Source: Prosthecobacter sp. SYSU 5D2 (GTDB taxonomy: Bacteria > Verrucomicrobiota > Verrucomicrobiia > Verrucomicrobiales > Verrucomicrobiaceae). From it: 64,000 bases of DNA. A model generated the notes under the pieces. The model did no database searches, had not been told where the DNA came from, and worked only from the letters and a program-made list of their open reading frames with translations. Both the position numbers and the translations under genes were made by a program. The stretch lies in assembly GCF_039655865.1 (NCBI RefSeq), contig NZ_JBBYXL010000003.1:186001-250000 (forward strand), written 5' to 3'. Shown one piece after another: positions 58,548-64,000 of the stretch; positions within the stretch are counted from its first letter, which is position 1, and each line of letters begins with the position of its first letter.

Positions 58548-58565
58548 CTCTCCTGATACAACTGG

Positions 58566-58593
58566 TTGACCACACTTGGGTTACCGATACTTT
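58566..58593 (+). promoter_or_regulatory. Candidate promoter of the toxin-antitoxin pair
   Basis: TTGACC (58566-58571) and TACTTT (58588-58593) are 16 bases apart. Transcription would start about 7 bases on, at the antitoxin ATG (58600), which predicts a leaderless mRNA. The spacer holds an imperfect GGT...ACC palindrome, a plausible site for self-repression by the AbrB-fold antitoxin. Confidence 0.45.
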
Positions 58594-58599
58594 TTAATC

Positions 58600-58836
58600 A
58601 TGACCATAACCGCCAAAGGCCAAGTGACGATTCCTCAATTTCTGAGAAATCGCTACCGTCTGCGCCCAGGAAGTCATGTTGATATTATCCCGCAGGAAGA
58701 CGGCCTGCATTTGGTCCCGCAAAAAACGCTTCCCACCCAGGGAGAAGTCAATGACTGGCTCTCCAAAGCAACGGGATCGGCTGCAACCACATTGACTACG
58801 GACGAACTCATGACGCTCACACGCGGGGAGGATTGA
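58600..58836 (+). CDS. AbrB/MazE-fold antitoxin (VapB type)
   Basis: This is a 78-residue protein with an N-terminal SpoVT/AbrB DNA-binding domain (MTITAKGQVTIPQFLRNRYRLRPGS, about 1-45) and a short C-terminal part (about 46-78) that would wrap the toxin. The start ATG at 58600 lies right after a promoter-like sequence; a TTG eight codons upstream would need the -10 region to be coding. The toxin gene follows after 3 bases. Swapping of antitoxin folds between VapC partners is common. Confidence 0.9.
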   Translation: MTITAKGQVTIPQFLRNRYRLRPGSHVDIIPQEDGLHLVPQKTLPTQGEVNDWLSKATGSAATTLTTDELMTLTRGED

Positions 58837-58839
58837 TCC

Positions 58840-59241
58840 ATGGTGCTTGTGGATACGAACATCCTGATTGATATCGCCACCAAGGATCTGCAATGGTACG
58901 CTTGGTCCAGTGCTCAACTGGCCAGTTTGGTCAGCCAGGGAAAGGCGGCCATCAATCCAATCATCTACGCAGAACTCGCACCGGCATTTGCCAATGAAAC
59001 GGAACTCGATTCCAAATTGCTGCCGCCGGATCTGATCATCCGTTTGCCCCTTCCCTATTCCGCAGCATTCTCCGCCGCACGCGCGTTCATGAGCTACAGG
59101 AAGTCAGGGGGCATTAAAACATCTCCCCTTCCCGATTTTTACATTGGAGCTCACGCCGAGGCCGAAAGCCTCACATTGCTGACACGTGACCCGGTCCGTT
59201 ACCGCACCTATTTCCCCCAAGTCCAACTCATCACCCCATGA
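58840..59241 (+). CDS. PIN-domain toxin (VapC type)
   Basis: The 133-residue PIN ribonuclease has the acidic active-site residues in order: Asp5 (VDTNILIDIA), Glu in IIYAELAP, Asp in LPDFYIGAHAEA and Asp in LLTRDPVRY. VapC toxins cut tRNA or rRNA. GGGGAGG precedes its ATG at good spacing, unlike most genes here, which fits recent arrival. Its TGA overlaps the lpxB start (ATGA), so translation of lpxB may depend on ribosomes finishing the toxin. Confidence 0.92.
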   Translation: MVLVDTNILIDIATKDLQWYAWSSAQLASLVSQGKAAINPIIYAELAPAFANETELDSKLLPPDLIIRLPLPYSAAFSAARAFMSYRKSGGIKTSPLPDFYIGAHAEAESLTLLTRDPVRYRTYFPQVQLITP

Positions 59242-60365
59242 CCTCCTTTTACATCATCGCCGGTGAAGTCAGCGGAGACACCCATGGGGCAGGCTTGCTG
59301 AAGGAACTGCGGCTGCTGGCGCCGGAGATCAAGGTCGCCGGTCTGGGCGGTCCGAGGATGAAAGAAGCCTCAGGTGCCGGCATTGAGGACTGGGTGGAGA
59401 CGGCGGGAGTGGTGGGTTTGTGGGAGGTGCTGAAAATGTATGGCTACTTTAAGCAGAAGTTCAATGCCACGCTCACCGCCATTCTGGAGCAGCAGCCCGC
59501 TGCGGTGATCCTGGTGGATTACCCGGGCTTCAACCTGCGCGTGGCCAAGGCCCTGCGGGAAAAAGGCTACAAAAGCAAAATATTGTATTACATCAGCCCC
59601 CAGGTTTGGGCCTGGAAAAAGGGCCGAGTGAAGACCATGGCCAAGGTGCTGGACCTGATGATCTGCATCTTCCCATTCGAAAAAGAGTTCTATGAAAAAA
59701 GCGGCCTGCCCACCGAATTCAGCGGCCATCCCATGGTGGACCGCGTGGTCACCCTGCGTCGCAATTGGGAGCGCGAGCGCGGCCTCGTCGGCTGGTTTCC
59801 CGGCAGCCGCCTGAATGAGGTGAAGCGGCTTTTTCCCATCATGCTCCAGGCCGCCCTGGCCATCCGCATGGTGCATCCGCAGGCACGCTTTGCCGTCTCA
59901 GCGGCCAATGAAACCCTGGCCGGCCACATGCGCCAGATGGCCGATGCTGCGGGCATGCCCGAGGCCCGGCAGTGGATCGAAACCGGCACCGTCTATGACC
60001 TCATGCAGCGCGCCCAGGTCGGTGCCGTGGCCAGCGGCACCGCCACCCTGGAAGCCGCCTGTTTTGGCCTGCCGTATGCCCTGGTTTATCAGGTCAATGG
60101 ACTCACCTACGCGGTGGCCAAAGCCGTCGTCCGCATCAAGCACATCGGCATCATCAACGTCCTGGCCAAAAGGGAGGTCGTCAAAGAGCTTGTCCAGGGA
60201 AGCCTCAATCCCGATGTCCTGGCCGCCGAAATGGTGGACCTGCTGACCAATGATATACGCCGCCGTGATCTGCAAAACGACCTCGCAGAAGTCGTCGCCA
60301 CGCTGGGCCAGGGCGGGGCTTATCACCGCGCCGCCCAGGCCGTCCTGAACAGCCTCCATCCGTAG
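59238..60365 (+). CDS. lpxB: Lipid-A-disaccharide synthase
   Basis: The 375-residue GT19 glycosyltransferase has the family blocks IAGEVSGDTHGAGLL, GLGGPRMKEAG-like, DYPGFNLRVAK, YYISPQVWAWKKGRVK, FPFEKEFYEK, VGHP-like SGHPMVD and GTATLEAACFGLPYALVY. It joins UDP-2,3-diacylglucosamine to lipid X in the inner membrane. Its ATG overlaps the toxin stop by 4 bases, and a nearby Gfo/Idh gene may feed the same pathway. Confidence 0.97.
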   Translation: MTSFYIIAGEVSGDTHGAGLLKELRLLAPEIKVAGLGGPRMKEASGAGIEDWVETAGVVGLWEVLKMYGYFKQKFNATLTAILEQQPAAVILVDYPGFNLRVAKALREKGYKSKILYYISPQVWAWKKGRVKTMAKVLDLMICIFPFEKEFYEKSGLPTEFSGHPMVDRVVTLRRNWERERGLVGWFPGSRLNEVKRLFPIMLQAALAIRMVHPQARFAVSAANETLAGHMRQMADAAGMPEARQWIETGTVYDLMQRAQVGAVASGTATLEAACFGLPYALVYQVNGLTYAVAKAVVRIKHIGIINVLAKREVVKELVQGSLNPDVLAAEMVDLLTNDIRRRDLQNDLAEVVATLGQGGAYHRAAQAVLNSLHP

Positions 60366-60420
60366 CTATGGCCTTTCGGGCTTGCTTTTCCCGCATTTAC
60401 GCCTAAAACCCTCGCTCTCT

Positions 60421-60987
60421 ATGGCATCAACCCCAGTCATCAACCTCCGCAAGGGCCACGCGGTTCGTTATAACAACGAAGTCTGTCTCGTGTCCGATTT
60501 CGAACTCAAGACCCCTCCGCGCATGGCCTCCTATGTGCAGATGTCCGTCCGCACGCTCAGCACGGGCAAGGTTTACAACCTGCGCATGACCTCCAACGAA
60601 TCCCTTGAGGCCGTGAACCTGAACCGTGAGCCCCATGAGTACAGCTACAAGGACGGCGAAGACTACCACTTCATGCACCCTGAGACGTTCGAAGACGTGG
60701 TCCTCATGGAAAGCCAGGTCAAAAACGCCAAGGACTATCTCATCGAAGGCCAGAAGTACACCGTCCAGTTTGCCGACGACATCGTCATCGGCATCGAGCT
60801 GCCACCTTCCGTCGTGATGACCGTCACCGAATCCCCTGAGGGCGTCAAAGGCGACTCCGCCAACAACGTTTACAAAGCTGCCAAGCTGGAAACCGGCCTC
60901 GTCGTCCAGGTTCCCCTCTTCATCGGCCCAGGCGACAAAATCAGCGTCAAAACCGAAGACAACAGCTATCTCGGCCGCTCCAACTAA
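60421..60987 (+). CDS. efp: Elongation factor P
   Basis: The 188-residue EF-P has the three-domain plan: KOW-like domain I (VINLRKGHAVRYNNEVCLVSDF), domain II and the OB-fold domain III with GDSANNVYKAAKLETGLVVQVPLFIGPGDKISVKTEDNSYLGR. It rescues ribosomes stalled at Pro-Pro. The loop that holds the modified residue reads KTPPRMASY, so the modified position is Arg, not Lys, flanked by two prolines. ATG 60421 is the family start; the frame opens earlier. No Shine-Dalgarno sequence is visible. Confidence 0.97.
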   Translation: MASTPVINLRKGHAVRYNNEVCLVSDFELKTPPRMASYVQMSVRTLSTGKVYNLRMTSNESLEAVNLNREPHEYSYKDGEDYHFMHPETFEDVVLMESQVKNAKDYLIEGQKYTVQFADDIVIGIELPPSVVMTVTESPEGVKGDSANNVYKAAKLETGLVVQVPLFIGPGDKISVKTEDNSYLGRSN

Positions 60988-61020
60988 GCCGCCTCGCAGC
61001 CTCAATTTTCAACCTTTCAA

Positions 61021-61048
61021 AGCCCCGGTGCAAACCGGGGCTTTTTTT
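61021..61048 (+). terminator. Terminator of efp
   Basis: AGCCCCGG pairs with CCGGGGCT around a 6-base loop and is followed by a run of 7 T. Confidence 0.95.
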
Positions 61049-61068
61049 GTTTCATGAAAGGATGCAGT

Positions 61069-62268
61069 TCACTCCAGAGAAGCCAGCGCCAGCACATTCA
61101 TCACCGCTTTCGGCACAAAGGTGTCCACCTCCACATACTCCGGCAGCTTGCTGCCATCCGCCGACCGTTCGGAACAATGCGCGTTTCCCCCGCTTGGCCC
61201 CATGGCATCCAGGGTCGGTGCCAGGGAGCACAGGTAGTTGGCATCGCTGAGGCCACCGCGGGCCATGCGCAGCACCGGCAGTTGCATGGCCGCCCCTGCC
61301 TTTTCCCAGGCATTGAAAAGCGCCTCCGTCTCCGCTCCGCCCGGCCAGGCCTCCGTGCTGCCCAGGCACTCCACCACAATCTTCGCTCCGGCTTCCGTCG
61401 GACCCGCCATCGCTTCCAGCGCCGCAGCGGCATCCGCCAGCACCTGCGGTTCAAAGGCCCGCATTTCCAGCTTCACCACCGCCTGATGAGGAACCCTGTT
61501 CAGCACCGTGCCGCCATTAAAGCTTGCCACATTCACGGTTAGGCCGCGTTCAGGATCGCTCAGTGCATGAATGCGCGGCAGGATGCGGGCCATTTCCACC
61601 ACGGCATTGATGCCAAGCGCATGATTGCTCCCCGCATGCGCGCCGCGCCCCTCGCAGGTGATTTTGTACTCCAGCCGTCCTTTTCGCGAAGTCACCACGT
61701 GATAACCGGCCGCATCTCGTGGACCGCCTTCAAAAACCAGAACCCCGCGCGCCCCCGCCGGACAGCGCTCCGCCGTGCACCGGGCAAAGTCTGAGCCGAT
61801 CACCTCCTCCGCAGAATTAGCCGCGATGAGCCAGTGAGTCTTTTCAAACAGTTCCGGCAGCACCTCCTGCATCGCCTTCAGCATCAGCCACATCATTACC
61901 GTACCGCCCTTGTTATCCACCGTACCCGGTCCGTAAATCCGCTCTCCGTCCACCTGCCAGCCGAAGTTGTTTCTCTTCTCTTCCTCAGGCGGAAAAACCG
62001 TGTCCAGATGCGTCACCAGCACCACCGGCTTATCGGTAGAATCCATGCCCCGCCGACGCAAAAACAAATGCGGCCCGTGCTCCAGATGCTGCGCCGGTAC
62101 ATAGTCCGCCTCGAAACCCAGCTCCGAAAAACACTCCGCCGTCACCCGCCCCACGGATTCGATGCCCTCCAGGTTCGTGGTGAAGCTGTTGATCTCCACC
62201 ATCCGCCGCAGCCAGTGCAGCGCTTCTGGAAGATAATGCTGAGCACGGGCAGTGAGGTCTTCGATCAT
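61069..62268 (-). CDS. M20 family metallopeptidase (carboxypeptidase G2-like)
   Basis: From Met 62268 the product has 399 residues. The two-zinc site is complete: His in VLVTHLDTVF, bridging Asp in GPGTVDNKGG, the catalytic/ligand Glu pair in NSAEEVIGS, and late His in GGNAHCSERSADG. The lid domain carries a GRGAHAGSNHALG block. The closest group cleaves C-terminal glutamate. It starts 10 bases after the epimerase gene on the same strand, so both probably handle Ala-Glu from peptidoglycan. Confidence 0.9.
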   Translation of the reverse strand: MIEDLTARAQHYLPEALHWLRRMVEINSFTTNLEGIESVGRVTAECFSELGFEADYVPAQHLEHGPHLFLRRRGMDSTDKPVVLVTHLDTVFPPEEEKRNNFGWQVDGERIYGPGTVDNKGGTVMMWLMLKAMQEVLPELFEKTHWLIAANSAEEVIGSDFARCTAERCPAGARGVLVFEGGPRDAAGYHVVTSRKGRLEYKITCEGRGAHAGSNHALGINAVVEMARILPRIHALSDPERGLTVNVASFNGGTVLNRVPHQAVVKLEMRAFEPQVLADAAAALEAMAGPTEAGAKIVVECLGSTEAWPGGAETEALFNAWEKAGAAMQLPVLRMARGGLSDANYLCSLAPTLDAMGPSGGNAHCSERSADGSKLPEYVEVDTFVPKAVMNVLALASLE

Positions 62269-62278
62269 ATAAATAGGA

Positions 62279-63256
62279 TTACGTTCGCGGACGTGCTCCG
62301 ATACCACATCTCTGCGGCATGACAACGCGGCCTTGCTCATCAAAAGTGATACCCGTATAATCATCATCCGTCAGATACAGGTGCCCGTCCAGGTCCACAA
62401 AATCCGCCCATGGAGCCAGATGCGCTGCCGCCGTTGTGCCCAGGCTGCTCTCGATCATGCAGCCCAAAAGAACGCCCATCCCCAGCCTGCGCGCCTCCGC
62501 AATCATCTCAATCCCCCCGCCAAAGGAAGCGCACTTTAGCAGCTTCACATTCACCCCGTCCGCCAGCCCGGCCAGACGCTGCACATCCTCAGCGTTCTGT
62601 GCGCTTTCATCTGCATACAGCGGCAGCGCGCCCGCTGGCAGCTTCGCCTTCAGTTCCTTCCAGGCTTCGATGCCCTGTCCATGATGCACCGGCTGCTCGA
62701 TCATCACCAGCCCATACCTCTTCAGCCGCTCCATCATAAGAACCGTCTCATCCACCGACCAGCCGCCGTTTACATCTGCAAACATCGTCGCTCCAGGTGC
62801 CGCCGCACGTGCTGTCGAAACAATGCCTTCGTCATGATCCAGGTCACCGCTGCCCAGCTTCAGCTTCAACACCCGGAACTGCCGCGACGTCTCCCGCACC
62901 TTTTCCTCAAAGACCTCCAAGTCAGTCGGGATGCCGAGTGACCGGCACGCATAAACCTCCTCCCAGGGTTTGCCTTTCCCCAAGATCTTCTCCACACTCT
63001 GCCACAACGGCTCTGCCTGCTGATCCCAATGACAAAGATCCCGCGCCAGCTGGCCCGCCTTGCTCCCCCCTCCCTCCCTTTCGCCTTTCAGCCAGGACAC
63101 AGTCTCCTCCGCGTTCTCCCTGTAATAGTACACAATCGGAGCTTCACCCGCCGCCCCACTTTCATGGACCCTCACCACCTGCCGGGTAGAGCTGACCCCA
63201 TGAGCAATGCGAAACGGCTCTGTCAAATGCAGCGTTTTCAATTCGATTTCTGGCAT
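62279..63256 (-). CDS. Enolase-superfamily dipeptide epimerase (L-Ala-D/L-Glu type)
   Basis: The 325-residue protein has the capping domain and the TIM barrel with the catalytic Lys pair (LKLKLG, about 155), metal ligands Asp (DVNGGW), Glu (MIEQPV) and Asp (YADESA), and the second Lys (VNVKLLKCA). The set fits L-Ala-D/L-Glu epimerases, which convert murein-derived L-Ala-D-Glu to the L,L form, rather than mandelate racemase. The adjacent M20 peptidase would then split it. Confidence 0.85.
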   Translation of the reverse strand: MPEIELKTLHLTEPFRIAHGVSSTRQVVRVHESGAAGEAPIVYYYRENAEETVSWLKGEREGGGSKAGQLARDLCHWDQQAEPLWQSVEKILGKGKPWEEVYACRSLGIPTDLEVFEEKVRETSRQFRVLKLKLGSGDLDHDEGIVSTARAAAPGATMFADVNGGWSVDETVLMMERLKRYGLVMIEQPVHHGQGIEAWKELKAKLPAGALPLYADESAQNAEDVQRLAGLADGVNVKLLKCASFGGGIEMIAEARRLGMGVLLGCMIESSLGTTAAAHLAPWADFVDLDGHLYLTDDDYTGITFDEQGRVVMPQRCGIGARPRT

Positions 63257-63344
63257 GATCCGTCAATTTGACCGCGGATTCTGTGCATTGAGAAGTGAAA
63301 TTTCCGAATCCTGTGCTTATGGTGCCGGTTCCAGCCGAACCGTC

Positions 63345-64000
63345 ATGCCCATGCCCCGTCCCTACCCTTCCCGTTACCCCTCCAATGCCCCCAAGCCGCC
63401 ACCGCCTGGCAGCGAATCCTGGGTGCGGCCATGGGCACAGATGAAGTACTACTCGTATCACCCCGCCATCTTCCCCAATATGGTCGGCGCGATTTCCAAC
63501 GACGCAGGCGCAGGCGATCTGGTGAACGTCTATGACAAAGAAGGCCAGCCCTTCGGTGCGGGCTTCCTCAACCCCAAAGCCCGCGTCCCCCTGCGTGTCA
63601 TCCACCATGGCCTGGCCCCTTTTGGTGAAGCCGAGCTCGATGCCCGCCTCATCCAGGCCGTGCGCCTGCGCAAAGAAACGCTGAAGCTGGACGCCAGCAC
63701 CGATGCCTATCGTGTCATCCATTCCGATGCCGACGGTATCAGCGGCCTTATTGTGGACCGTTACGATGACACCCTCTCCATCCTCGTCACCACCCTCGGC
63801 GTCTGGCGCCGCATCCGCCGCTGGCTGCCTTTGTTGCACAAGGAGTTAGGCACCATCAACCATGTCATCCAAACGGATCCCGACATCTCCCTCATCGAGA
63901 GCATGCGCATCAGCGACGTGCCGGAGATTGACGATCCCGCCCCGCCCGTCGTCCGCATCCGTGAAAACGGCGTCCGTTACCTCGTCAACTTTGAGGACGG
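63345..64000 (+). CDS. RlmI-like 23S rRNA methyltransferase, N-terminal part (cut by window edge)
   Basis: About 218 codons are visible and the frame is open at the right edge. After a Pro-rich start, residues ~35-105 form a PUA-like domain (HPAIFPNMVG ... NVYDKEGQPFGAGFLNPKARVPLRVI), followed by the RlmI/RlmK-like insert (DADGISGLIVDRYDDTLSILVTTLGVWRRI). The SAM-binding motif lies beyond the edge. Members methylate cytosine C5 in 23S rRNA. ATG at 63345 is chosen; another ATG is two codons later. Confidence 0.88.
   Translation, partial: MPMPRPYPSRYPSNAPKPPPPGSESWVRPWAQMKYYSYHPAIFPNMVGAISNDAGAGDLVNVYDKEGQPFGAGFLNPKARVPLRVIHHGLAPFGEAELDARLIQAVRLRKETLKLDASTDAYRVIHSDADGISGLIVDRYDDTLSILVTTLGVWRRIRRWLPLLHKELGTINHVIQTDPDISLIESMRISDVPEIDDPAPPVVRIRENGVRYLVNFED

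Overview
The window comes from a high-GC, Gram-negative-type bacterium and most resembles a member of the Verrucomicrobia (Prosthecobacter/Verrucomicrobium type). This rests on family content, not on a database search: a paired DUF1552/DUF1592 cytochrome-type gene set, a sulfatase and several secreted esterases typical of the Planctomycetes-Verrucomicrobia-Chlamydiae group, lipid A synthesis (lpxB), rod-shape genes (mreBCD, PBP2) and a secretin operon for an outer membrane. Many start codons, including those of ribosomal and RNA polymerase genes, have no visible Shine-Dalgarno sequence.

Layout. 1-7645: the 5' part of an AI-2E type transporter gene, tRNA-Pro, a translationally coupled DUF1552 + c-type cytochrome DUF1592 pair, then polA. 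7698-10747: a compact three-gene set (Cys-containing anchored protein, tandem ModA-like binding protein with unusual Cys pairs, rhodanese lipoprotein), the best candidate here for an undescribed system. 10753-17824: pirin, a VOC protein, an SLC13 transporter divergent from a sulfatase, a 439-base convergent gap with inverted repeats and a 25-codon KdpF-like ORF, two secreted esterases and an MmcQ/YjbR protein. 17864-31195: the core information block read leftwards: tRNA-Thr, tuf, tRNA-Trp, secE, nusG, rplK, rplA, rplJ, rplL, rpoB, rpoC, closed by a strong terminator.

31282-40770: small and hypothetical genes, a GNAT enzyme, a LysM/CHAP-like protein, a nitrilase-family amidase, and a type II secretion/type IV pilus-like operon (GspL/PilM-N-like, PilO-like, GspC/PilP-like, secretin). 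40848-47408: mreB-mreC-mreD-mrdA-rng, the cell-shape operon followed by RNase G. 47727-50156: divergent recF and hisS. 50221-57447: a ceramidase-like hydrolase, ketopantoate reductase, a methyltransferase, purine nucleoside phosphorylase, folP, a YggS-type PLP protein, a BD-FAE-like hydrolase and a HAD phosphatase. 57585-60987: a Gfo/Idh/MocA oxidoreductase, a VapBC-type toxin-antitoxin pair, lpxB and efp. 61069-64000: an M20 peptidase and an Ala-Glu epimerase-like enzyme that together suggest murein peptide recycling, then the 5' part of an RlmI-like rRNA methyltransferase gene.

No CRISPR array, rRNA gene, insertion sequence or prophage was seen. The only clearly mobile-type module is the toxin-antitoxin pair, which sits between two genes that may both serve lipid A synthesis and overlaps the lpxB start codon.
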